DNA from: Sorghum bicolor
Taxonomy: Eukaryota > Streptophyta > Magnoliopsida > Poales > Poaceae
Direction: 5' to 3'
Length of the DNA stretch: 64,000 bases
Assembly: GCF_000003195.3 (NCBI RefSeq)
Contig: NW_018396400.1
Coordinates: forward strand, 20,697 to 84,696
The notes under the pieces were generated by a model. That model saw only the letters and a list, made by a program, of their open reading frames with translations. It was not told the DNA's origin and ran no database searches. Made by a program: the position numbers and the translations under genes. Every line of letters begins with the position of its first letter. Position 1 is the stretch's first letter. This document shows positions 47,781 to 59,156 of the stretch, piece by piece.

Positions 47781-50700
47781 TGTAACAGAACCGACCAAAT
47801 TATAAGAGATTAATCCTAACAGTGACCATTTGCATAGTCAAACCATCACGCTTAAGCCCATATAATCCGGGTAGTCCGTGAAATCTCGAAGGATTTCAAA
47901 CCACATATCGCACAACAGCCAAGATCGTAATAAGTTTAGCGGTCGCCATTCACAAATACATCCAGATTACAACATTCATAAAATTCATCGGAGTTCTTAA
48001 AGTTATTACAAACCAAGTTCGCAGGTAGTGGAAGCCTCATAGTTTGAAAATACATCACACACACTTAGTCTGATACAGTGCCATAATTCGGTCATTCCCA
48101 CAAAAGTAAAAGAGAAGACGGAGAGACCATCGCCCTTGGTCTAGTCATCACCCATGGCTGGGTACAGACAGAGGATGCAATAACCATAGTACATTTGACC
48201 ATCTGCAAAACAACATGGGAGTAGAACCCTGAGTACGAGAAGGTACTCAACTAGACTTACCCATCATAAAACAAAAATAAAAACTCTTCAAGGATCATGA
48301 AGGCTATATAGTGGGGTAGCTGACAATCTTTTGCATAACTGCAAGATTCTATTACTATAACCTATATAGATCTTTCTTCCTTTAGTTTGCTCAAGTTGAA
48401 AGTATCATTACCTATTGTCTAGGTTTGCACCTGTACTATTACAAGCAAGTATAGTGATATGATAGTACCTCATCATAGCATTTCTTAAAACCATTTATCA
48501 TTATAACCCAAGTGTTCCATAGTCCTTACTACGAGGACAGGGCTCATGTCAAGTGCTCACTATCCAGGAGCGATGGCGATTCGAATCGATTTCTAACCAG
48601 CTAGCGAGGTATTCCCCACACAAACCACACTCACTGATCAAGTGAGCTACAGATCACCGTATTACACTATCCAGGACTAATTCGCGGGTTCGGCAGGCAC
48701 CGCCCGTACCCGAGGACCGTTCCGGCGACCGAGGTATCCAAGGTATACCAAGGTTGCGCGCCGCGCCCTCGTCGTTCTCCTCAACCATCACCAATACAGC
48801 GCATGGCGGCTCGATTCCCGGCCCGGATAGTGTTCAGGCTTCGCGGTCGGAACGACTTATCCTTCCAGCTAAGTGTGGGGCATGCGTTCAACATGACAAG
48901 AGGGCCGTCAACGATCGGTCCTTAATCGACACAGGCAGGGGCACTATGGTCAACCCACCATAAGACCCTGCCCGGTCTCCAATTCCATTCCACACTTGGT
49001 TATTCTTTTCCCAGAGCAATCACTGCTTAATCGAGCAGGTATCCACCTATATCTCGCAGGTGACAGGAAATCACCCGACTTCTACCGGACTAAGCAAGCT
49101 AAGCATAGACTCCGCACCGATCTACATAGGACAAGGTAGATAACGAGGGGTGATAACAAGTAGTACCCATGCATCAACGGTATCAACCAACTCCTATCAC
49201 TTAAATGCAATATAGTAGAACAAGCATAGTATATCATATAAGTTAGCGAGAATAGGAAGACTTAGAATGCTCCGGGGCTTGCCTTTCTCAAACGTGCTGG
49301 GTCGGTGATTCGGACACTCCTGCAGCTCCTCTCCGGGTTCCTGTGCTTCCGGAGGTTCCTGCTCCTGAATCTCTTCAGGTTCCTCGGGTCCCACTTCGTT
49401 CTCCTACGAGCCTGTATGATGCATGTGTGCTTGTGAGTGGAGTGCGAGATGCCTGAGTGGATGCTTGTATGAAAAGGTACCAATGATCATGACATGATGC
49501 ATAGGTGATTTAATTGGTCATGCTCTTTACAAGGTAGTCAACATCATCCAAGAACAGACAATTGAATTAAACATCTATTGCATTCTCTTCTATCAATGTG
49601 TTCAAGTGTAACCAGCAACCCACATGATGCTTCAAAGATACACCAAACCCCTTTTATTCTATTTAACCTATATATAACAATTCATAATTTTCTTTATTCA
49701 TTTCTAGGCCCATCAAAATTTACATGCAGTTCTGTTCATCAATAAATTCTACAAAAATTACAGGAGACTATCAGTCAAGCATAAAGTCTACTATAAATTT
49801 TTCATAATTTTTGGGTACTTATTTTGAGCTACAAAATTTACAAGATTAATTAATAAGGGCAAGTACAATTACTCTACTGTGGTATAAGTGTCAAACAACA
49901 GATTTCATATTTTTACAATTTGTCTAATATCATAAGAAACACCCACAAAATTTTCCAGATTTATTGCATGATCCAATTAATTATTAAAAATCATGAATCA
50001 CTGCCATGCAAGCATTTAAATTACCATAAATCCATTTATACACCAAATAATATGTAGCAATATTTTCCCAGTGAGTAAACATACATGCAGAGCCAACAAA
50101 TCTAGTTTCACATTTTTCTGAACCATATTTCATTTACTATGCATTTTCCAAGTCTAGCAAAAACATGGATTAAATATATTCATTCAGAAAAGTTACTCAA
50201 ACATGACATGCAATTATATCAAACTGTAGATCTGGAAATATAGAGCACACCAAAATTTATTTCATCCACTTTGGAGCTGTAGAACTCAAGATATGAATTC
50301 TACAAGTTTTGAATCAATTTCTGGAAATCATTTATTCAAGAAAACCGACTTATAATTGCGACTGACAGTGGGTCCCCGACCCCACCGGTCAGCGAGACCG
50401 AGAGGAAGCTCACCCCCGACGAGCAGATCTCGCCGGCGGTGAGGTCTCCGGCCACGGGGTAAGCACCAACGTGCTCCCCGCAGCGAGGCGCACCCAACGG
50501 TACCCTTGGATTGGCCGGAGGATGACCGGAACACCTCCAACGAGCATGCATGGCGGCACAGCGGCGCTGCTCGCCGTGGCCAGGCCGCTCCGGTGTGGTA
50601 GAGCGCGCGCAAACGTCTCTCCGAGCTTCCTCACCACCCTACCGACCTAGCGCAACCAAGAACCAGCGAAAAGAAGCAGGGAAACGCAAGATCCGTCGCG

Positions 50701-51653
50701 GCGGAGTACTCCGGCGAGCTCGGGGTAACTCCGGCGAGCGATTCACGGCGCTCGACGGACTCTCACCTCGGTAGAACGCATGCAGGAGCTTACCCTAACG
50801 ATGGCGAATGCGCCGGTGGTCTTGGTGTCGAGGTTTGGTCACTGGGGTGGCCGGCGGTGAGCAGCGGAGCTGCTCCGGCGATGGCGCTGCGGCGGAGCTC
50901 TCGGCTTCGGTTGCGCTCGCGAGTGGAGGGAGGAGGAAGAGGGGCGCGGGCGACAGGAGGGAGGGAATGGCCTGGGAGCCCGAGCCGGCGTCCCGACCAG
51001 GGGTGTAGGTGGCCGGCCGCGGCGCGTCCAACGGCGGCGTACGGCCGCCACGTGGCCGGCGCCGGGTGGAGCGAGGCGCGTCCGCGCGCGCGGGAGAGAG
51101 GGGGAGGGGGAGCAGGCCGGGCCGCTCGCTGGGCCGAAAGGGGAGCGGGGTTGGCCCAGCAGCGCCTGCCCCTTTTCCTTTTTTTTATTTCTTTTCTCCA
51201 AATTCTTTCTAAATTCATTTGGACCAATTTAAATTCATTTTCACCTCTTGCTCCCAAAAACAAAGTTGTTCTAAAACAAAAACCCTACAACTTTGTTTTA
51301 ATAAGCAAGACCAAATTCCTAATAGAATTTGAATTACAAATTAAAACTAGTTCTAGGTTTTCAAATAAATTCAATTTGGAAATTTTTGTATAAATTCTAT
51401 TTCTCAAATTCTATAGCTCCAAAAATTGCACAAAAATATTCTTAATTCTTCTTACACATAAATCAACCTAGTTTGAATATTTCACATTTTTAGAAGCAAG
51501 CCTCCTATTTTTAGTATATTTAAAGCACATGGAATAAAGCACATAAAATCATATTTTGGGATGAATGACATGCTCATGATGCTATGCCTGATGAGAATGC
51601 TTATGCATTGCTTTGATAAGGCTAAGTGCATGCTTAACACCTAGGGTGTTATA
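47781..51653 (-). repeat. LTR4 (3873 bp)
   Basis: The long form, without the 173-bp deletion, sharing outer-end variants with LTR1. Two private lesions are visible. At 50350-50356, 45 bp of the LTR1 sequence are replaced by TTATAAT (net loss 38 bp). The plus-strand end is TTATA instead of TTACA, changing the conserved TG terminus on the element strand to TA. Confidence 0.9.
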
Positions 51654-51667
51654 GCCCTTCCCCCCTT
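51654..51667 (-). other. polypurine tract of internal 4
   Basis: The element strand reads AAGGGGGGAAGGGC, next to the mutated LTR4 end. Confidence 0.8.
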
Positions 51668-51697
51668 AGGGAAATCTCGTCCCGAGATTTAAGTTAC

Positions 51698-52168
51698 TTA
51701 CCATTTCTTATGAAATTTTGGATAAACTGTTTTTAGGTAATCCTCTGTTTCCCAGGTGGCATCCCTATCGTCATGATGACTCCACACCACCTTGCACGTT
51801 CTGACCACTCTGTTTCGGGTTACTCGTTCCTTGGTATCCACAATTCCCACTGGCTGCTCTTTATATTCTAAGTCTGCTTTTATTTTGATCCCTCGAGGTT
51901 CAATCCTTTGTTCAGGTACTTTCAAACATTTCCGTAGTTGCGACACATGGAAGACCGGAAAGATCGAACTCAACTCTTCAGGTAACCGAATCTTGTAGGC
52001 CACTGGCCCTTTCCTCTCCAGTATTTGATACGGTCCCACATATCTGGGTGCAAGCTTGCTTCGAACTCGGAAACGTTGAACTTTCTTCATTGGCGTAACC
52101 TTGAGGTACACATAGTCACCTACATTGAATTCAAGTGACCTTCTCCTCTTATCAGCATAACTCTTTTG
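51698..52168 (-). pseudogene. pol fragment: integrase C-terminus and chromodomain-like module (internal 4)
   Basis: The tail of gag-pol after TGA 52169-52171, the same Arg-codon stop as internal 2. The chromodomain-like module is unchanged, ending YPKFHKKW. Confidence 0.85.
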
Positions 52169-55100
52169 TCATGATTGTGCCGCTTGCATATGCTGCTGTA
52201 TGATTTGTACCTTCTTCACTGCCTCATTCACGAAGTCGATACCATAGTATCTTCTCTCACCAGGTTCAACCCAGTTTAACGGAGTTCTACATCTCCGACC
52301 ATACAAAGCTTCGAACGGGGCCATCTTGATGCTCTCTTGATAACTGTTATTGTAGGAGAATTCAGCCAGAGGTAACCATGACTCCCATGATCCCTTGGAC
52401 GATAGCACATAGGCCCTCAGCATATCTTCCAATACTTGGTTTAGCCTCTCCGTTTGACCTGAAGTCTGGGGATGATACACGGTACTTCTTATTAGACTGG
52501 TCCCCAAACTCTTATGCATTCGCTCCCAGAAGTGAGCGGTGAACTGTGGTCCTCTATCTGATATGATGGTCTTGGGAATACCATGCAACTTGACAATCTC
52601 AGCCATATATATATCAGCATACTCGGGAGGTCGGTAACGAGTTTTTACAGGGATGAAATGAGCCGACTTGGTTAATCGATCTATGATCACCCAAATTGAG
52701 TCATTCCCCTTTCTCGTTGTTGGTAATCCTGTGATAAAGTCCATGCTGACCTCTTCCCATTTCCACTCTGGAACTGACAATGGTTGCAACAGACCTGCAG
52801 GTTTCATGTGGATGGCCTCAACTCTGCAACACGTGTCACAACAGGCTACATATGCGGCTATTTCTTTCTTCATCTTGGTCCACCAAAAGTGGGGTCTTAG
52901 GTCTTGATACATCTTACTACCGCCAGGATGGATAGAAAGCTTGGAGAGATGGGCTTCATCCATGATGCAATTCTTTAATTCTCGATTCTTCGGAACTACT
53001 AGTCGGTGTTGAAACCATAATACCCCTTTCTCATCAATTCGGAACTGAGTTTTTGGGTCATCTTTAATCTTCTCTTTGATGTGGAAAATACCCTTGTCTG
53101 TTTTCTGACCTTCGATGACTTGACTCTCAAGTGAACAACTGAGTTGTATGTGACATAAGACTTCAGGATGCATGAGATTGAACCCATCTTCAAACAACGG
53201 TTGAACCACTTGGTAGTGCGGTTTACGACTCAACGCATCTGCTACTACATTAGCTTTGCCTGGATGATAGTGAACTTCCAGATCATAGTCCTTGATTAAC
53301 TCTAACCACCGTCGTTGCCTCATATTCAGCTCGGACTGAGTGAAGATGTACTTCAAGCTCTTATGATCGGTATAAATGTGACACTTATTCCCCAGCAGAT
53401 AGTGTCTCCAAATCTTCAAAGCATGCACTACTGCTGCTAACTCGAGGTCGTGAGTTGGGTAGTTGACTTCGTGCTTTCTCAACTGTCGTGAAGCATAAGC
53501 TATCACTCTGCCATCTTGCATCAACACACTCCCCAGGCCACTCTTCGATGCGTCACAAAACACATCAAAAGGCTTTTCGATATTAGGTTGCGCCAGAACG
53601 GGAGCAGTGGTTAGCAACTTTCGCAAGGTGCGTAAGGCTAACTCACACCCCTCCGTCCAGACGAACTTATGATCCTTTTGTAGCAAACTTGTCATTGGCT
53701 TAGCAATCTTGGAGAAGTCAGGTATGAATCGACGATAATACCCGGCCAGACCAAGAAAACTTCTAACTTCCGAGACAGAAGTTGGTGCCTTCCAGTCCAT
53801 GACTTCGTGCACCTTTGACGGATCCACAGCAATCCCTTCTTCAGATAGAATGTGCCCTAGGAAAGGAACTTTCTTCAACCAGAACTCACATTTGCTGAAC
53901 TTGGCATATAACTGATGCTCTCGTAATTGTGTTAGCACGATTCTTAGATGCTTGGCGTGATCTTGCTCATTTTCTGAATAAACTAGAATATCATCGATAA
54001 ACACCACAACAAACTTATCTAATTCTGGCATAAAGACTGAATTCATCAGATACATAAAGTATGCAAGAGCATTTGTCAACCCAAAGGACATAACAAGATA
54101 CTCATACAACCCATATCTGGTGGAAAAAGCAGTCTTCGGGATATCTTGCGGACGAATCTTGATTTGGTGATACCCAGATCTCAAATCTATCTTGGAAAAC
54201 ACTTTTGCCTTGGACAACTGGTCGAACAAGATATCAATCCTCGGCAAAGGATACTTATTCTTGATTGTCACGGCATTGAGCGGACGATAGTCCACGCACA
54301 TGCGCAACGACTGATCCTTCTTTTTCACGAACAACGCTGGACAACCCCATTCTGACGAACTTGGCCGGATAAACCCTTTATCCAGTAACTCTTTTAATTG
54401 ATTTTTCAACTCAGCGAGTTCATTTGGTGGCATCCGGTATGGCCTTCTAGATATTGGTGCTGTACCTGGTACCAACTCGATTGCAAACTCTACTTCCCTA
54501 TCTGGGGGAAGTCCTGGTAATTCCTCAGGAAAAACATCAGGGAACTCGCAGACTACTGGGATCTGTGGTAATGGAACCACGTGCGTAGCACAAGAGATGC
54601 TAGCAAAGTCAAGACGACGGGGCAGAGGTACTTGAAAAGAGCCACCGCCCTGGGGTTCTTTGAGAGATAACATCCTCTTCCCAGTATCTATGACGGCATC
54701 CCATTCTCTCATCCAGTTCATGCCCACGATAACATCCAAAACTAACCCAGGCATGACCACTAGATTTACTCGAAAAACTCGGCTACTTATATCCAGGGTT
54801 GCCCCTCGAACCACTCTATTGGTCAACACATCTGCCCCTGCTGAGCTGATGCGGTAGCCATAACCCAGATCTGTAACTGCTTGACTATGCTTTTGTGCAA
54901 ATGCCTGGCTCATGAATGAATGCGATGATCCAGAATCAAACAAAACAACTGCAAGATGTTGGTTGACAGGAAACATACCAGCCGTTACCGGTTCTCCTTC
55001 CAGAATCTCCTCGATTGAGGTATGGTGCACACGAGCTGGATAGGTTGGCTGTTGCCTCTTGGGGTAGGGACATTCCTTGGCAAAGTGTCCCATCTTGTGG

Positions 55101-55456
55101 CAGTTGTAGCACGGACCCTTGGTCGTATTGTTGGCGGCAGGTGCCGCGGCTTGAATTGCCTTTGGCTTGGCAGGAGCTATCGCCACCTTGTACGGCTTCT
55201 GCTGCATTGGATGCCCTGTGTTCCTTCTCTGCGGTGGTCGAAACCTAGCACCTGGGGCAGGAGGATGATATCGCGGTCGCCCTGCCACTAGTGCCCTGGA
55301 TTGAGACGACCCGGCTTCAAAAGCCCTCTTCCTTGACTTGGATGCACTATAGTTGTTGTTATTGTTCTCCTGGGTCAGACAGTCACTGATGTAAGCATTG
55401 AAGGTAGCTCGGGTCCCTGTACCCATGGTTTTCAGCATTTTTGGACTCAAGCCTCT
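52169..55456 (-). pseudogene. gag end to integrase, longest open pol in the window (internal 4)
   Basis: About 1095 codons are open from the gag TAG (55457) to TGA 52169. Uniquely here the gag-pol junction codon is CGA and not TGA, which shows that gag and pol form one continuous frame ([11 protein letters not shown]). CCHC knuckle, DSG protease, RT with FIDDILVYS, complete RNase H with RRWLEL, intact HHCC finger and DD35E triad are all present. One RT change, [10 protein letters not shown] for [10 protein letters not shown], alters a conserved Pro. Zinc-finger-region changes ([15 protein letters not shown]) also differ from the other copies. Confidence 0.9.
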
Positions 55457-56143
55457 CTAGAAACTAGCAATCTTTTTGGCCTCCGTGTTCACAAACTCGG
55501 GGGCATAGCGAGCGAGATTGTTGAAAGCGTGTAGATACTCCTTCACAGATTTCGTCCCCTGGGACAGCCTCATGAACTCCCCAACCTTCATTTCCACCAC
55601 ACCCGGAGGAATGTAATTTCCCCGAAATGCAGTGGTGAAGCGGTTCCAGGTGATTGGGGTCCCCTCTGGGTAGGTGGTACGGTGATGGGACCACCAAATC
55701 CCAGCGGGTCCTTGCAACTGATGTGCCGCATACTCAGCCTTGAGTTCTTCCGTCATCCGAAGAAGACGAAACTTCTGCTCCATGGTGTTGATCCACTCAT
55801 CTGCCTCGAGCGGTTCCAAAGCCTCCTTGAAGATTGGGGGCTTGGTATCCATGAAGTCCTTGAACGAGCTGTACTGATTGACTTCACGACCACCCTGGTT
55901 ATCCCCACGATGGGTGTTGTCAGCTATGTTACGCAGAGCTTCCTCCATGTTGCGCTGCATTTGTTCCATGTTGCGTTGACTCCCCAGAAACTGCACGAAG
56001 AACACGTCCGCAGTGTACGGAGGAGGCGGTGGTGGTAGCGGTGATGGTGCTCTTTCCTCATTCCGTTGAGCCCCACCTCCAGAAGTACCTGCTCCAAGAC
56101 CGGGGTTGCTGTTACCCCCGCCACGTGTCTGCACCATCTGCAT
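55457..56143 (-). pseudogene. gag capsid region (internal 4)
   Basis: Gag is open for 228 codons and then meets a private TAG at 55457-55459, where the other copies have CAG (Gln). Three bases on, ATA (Ile) has become AGA, giving RGLSPKM after the stop. The TAG falls 16 codons before the CGA/TGA junction, so this copy is broken in gag by a different lesion from internal 1-3. Confidence 0.86.
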
Positions 56144-56453
56144 ACGTCAATGATAAGCAATCGTTAGGAGTTGCCATCAACGGTAGAAATGTGTAAAATC
56201 ATGCCGCACTGAATTTACTGAGGAAATAAATTCGCACAATAAATAGAGGCACAACAATTCATCATCCACCCACAACATCACTAACAGATTACTTAACATT
56301 CAAGCAACAAGGTTTGCATACATCCAACTTGCCAGCATACAAACACTGGACTTTCAACATGGACTCATAAAGTTTTACATAGCCCAGATCCAAAAGTACA
56401 AGCCATGCCATGCAACAACAAAAGAAGAAGGTCTAGCTCTAGAGCCCTAGCAT

Positions 56454-57497
56454 CTACTCGCTATGATCACTGTCCATGCCGGAGCCCTCCTCGACCTCAT
56501 TTCCACTAGCAGTTGCTCCTATCTCGGGATCCTCGTCCATCTCGTCCTCAGAGTCTAGCTCAGCTGCTCCAGGCAGATGGTGAGGGTGGAGCTGGTTATG
56601 CAGCTGGTGGATTTCCTCATGCAAGTTCTCATTGTACTCCTCGGCATTAGCTAGCTGCTGCTCTAGCTCCAGCTGTCGGGCCCTCAAAGTGTCCTCCTCA
56701 TGCCAGGCTTCATTCCTCTGACCAAGCACATGGACTAGCATGCGCTCGCAGTTCCTGTGAGCAGTAGTCACCCTATCCCTCTGCTCTCGCACTGCAAGCA
56801 GGTCCTAACTCAGCTCACTGTTCTTCTGGACTGCCTGATCTCTCTCTCTGGTCACACGGGTCAACTCTGCCTGTAGCCTCTCAACCTCAGAGTCGAACTC
56901 ACGCTGCAACTGACGCTTCTCATCCTGGACGGTGAGAAGAGACCCGGACAAGCGACCCAAACAACGCTCCAGGCCTCCATAGGTCTTCATCAAAGCGTAC
57001 ATAGCACTCATAGCTGCGCTGTCACTATGCTGGTCCTCATCCGCACTCCTCTCTAGAGCGCTCACCTCGAACTGATCCCACACCGAAGTGTAGGGGTCAC
57101 CCCGGGGAAACACCCCAGCGAAGGCGTGGGCCAGCTCCTGTGGACACCTCTCCATGAGGTCCCTCAGAACTGCGAAAGCTGCCCTGCTGGCACCGTGGAA
57201 AGGCGTGGCACCTCGGGACTCGTACACCCAGCCGCCCCAGGCGGGGTCACCTCCACTGGTAGGAACAACTGCCTCGATCCCCACCAGGGTCTCGTCACCA
57301 AGCTGCTCCTTGTGCCAATAGTAGCGAGGTTCCCTTCCTTCAGGATACCCCATCGAGCTAAGCACTCTCCAAAGCAAAGTGGGCATCCCAAACTCCTCTA
57401 GGAACTTGCTCTTATGTCGAGAGCTCCTAGCTGCCAACGGATGGCGAGGGACCCGCCCACCAGTGGACTTGCGAGCGGTGAGCCTAGTTCGTGCCAT
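56454..57497 (-). pseudogene. extra ORF with H3-tail-like N-terminus (internal 4, one in-frame TAG)
   Basis: It has 348 codons from ATG 57495-57497, with TAG at codon 231. It carries WDQFEVSAL like internal 3, plus private MERCPQELA and EIGATASGN. The H3-like tail is again unchanged. Confidence 0.78.
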
Positions 57498-58274
57498 CTG
57501 CTGCAAACGGAATACCTTGGGTAAGAGCGAGGATTATCTTTAATTACTTTATTTAGAATTGGGGCAGATTAAATTAAGGGGGAAAGTAAGCAATGATATG
57601 AAATGAACATGATGCATGCACGAACTTATGATCTCACAAACTTAGAAACAAAGGTTAACACTAAACGGTTTATGCGGTGGCACACAGCGTTCTCTCATAA
57701 CGTAACTAACGTTCTAAGCGAGAACGTGGTTAGTGTACCTGCAGAAAACTCATTGCAGCCCACCCACAGTATGATTATGCAGAATAAGAATTTAAAGCTA
57801 TACACCCCACATACACAGACACCCGTCCATGCATATGACGTGTTGCTACCCACATCATCGCCCTAATGACGGCATCGCCTCTCAGGATGGAATTCCCAAC
57901 ATGCGGTACTGTTTTCAAACACACCAAAACATGTGTGCATGACACAGCACCTAACAACACTCCCCTAGACCGGCAGTGTATCCGATCATGCTCTCACAGC
58001 TCCTACTTACCGTGGCGTAGAGGAAAAATTGTTCCATACATTACCACTCAAATGAATGGCACTCATACTATTGCACGCCGTATGAGCGACGAAACAGAAA
58101 TATGATGCATTACCCCCAAGTCAGTACTTAACTAGTCACCTTAGAATCCTTAATTGGGCATAAAGGATATGACCATGGCACACTAGATAGTTTTCCCAAA
58201 ACTTGGTTTTAACACCTTAAACCGGTTTAGATTTAGTTTAGAACGTACTTATGAACAGTAACTCGTTAAACCTT
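57498..58274 (-). other. 5' leader of internal 4
   Basis: Non-coding leader of about 780 bp, closest to that of internal 3 (shared ACTTATGATCTC and AACGGTTTATGCGG). I see no other feature. Confidence 0.55.
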
Positions 58275-58286
58275 GCTTCGATGCCA
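58275..58286 (-). other. primer binding site of internal 4
   Basis: The element strand reads TGGCATCGAAGC, three differences from TGGTATCAGAGC. It is followed by the GC dinucleotide and the LTR5 boundary. Confidence 0.65.
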
Positions 58287-58986
58287 GCTGTAACAGAACC
58301 GACCAAATTATAAGAGATTAAGCCTAACAGTGACCATTTGCATAGTCAAACCATCACGCTTAAGCCCATATAATCCCGGTAGTCTGTGAAATCTCGAAGG
58401 ATTTCAAACCACATATCGCACAACAGCCAAGATCGTAATAAGTTTAGCGGTCGCCATTCACAAATACATCCAGATTACAACATTCATAAAATACATCGGA
58501 GTTCTTAAAGTTATTACAAACCAAGTTCACAGGTAGCGGAAGCCTCATAGTTTGAAAATACATCACACACACTTAGTCTGATACAGTGCCATAATTCGGT
58601 CATTCCCACAAAAGCAAAAGAGAAGACGGAGAGACCATCGCCCTTGGTCTAGTCATCACCCATGGCTGGGTACAGACAGAGGATGCAATAACCATAGTAC
58701 ATTTGACCATCTGCAAAACAACATGGGAGTAGAACCCTGAGTACGAGAAGGTACTCAGCTAGACTTACCCGTCATAAAACAAAAATAAAAACTCTTCAAG
58801 GATCATGAAGGCTATATAGTGGGGTAGCTGACAATCTTTTTGCATAACTGCAAGATTCTATTACTATAACCTATATAGATCTTTCTTCCTTTAGTTTGCT
58901 CAAGTTGAAAGTATCATTACCTATTGTCTAGGTTTGCACCTGTACTATTACAAGCAAGTATAGTGATATGATAGTACCTTATCATA

Positions 58987-59086
58987 NNNNNNNNNNNNNN
59001 NNNNNNNNNNNNNNNNNNNNNNNNNNNNNNNNNNNNNNNNNNNNNNNNNNNNNNNNNNNNNNNNNNNNNNNNNNNNNNNNNNNNNN
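58987..59086. other. assembly gap, exactly 100 N, inside LTR5
   Basis: Fixed-size placeholder. The LTR sequence stops at GTACCTTATCATA on the left. Confidence 0.95.
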
Positions 59087-59156
59087 AGAGGGCGGCAACG
59101 GACGGCTACAGACGGCAGCGCAGCATAGGACGTTAGGAGCGTCTTCTACACCAGAA
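59087..59156. other. 70 bp of unrelated sequence at the gap edge
   Basis: This GC-rich stretch (containing GGCGGCAACGGACGG and ACAGACGGCAGCGC) is absent from the other four LTRs. LTR sequence resumes at AGGACCGTTCCGGCG. It is more likely a poor-quality or chimeric contig end than an insertion. Confidence 0.65.
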
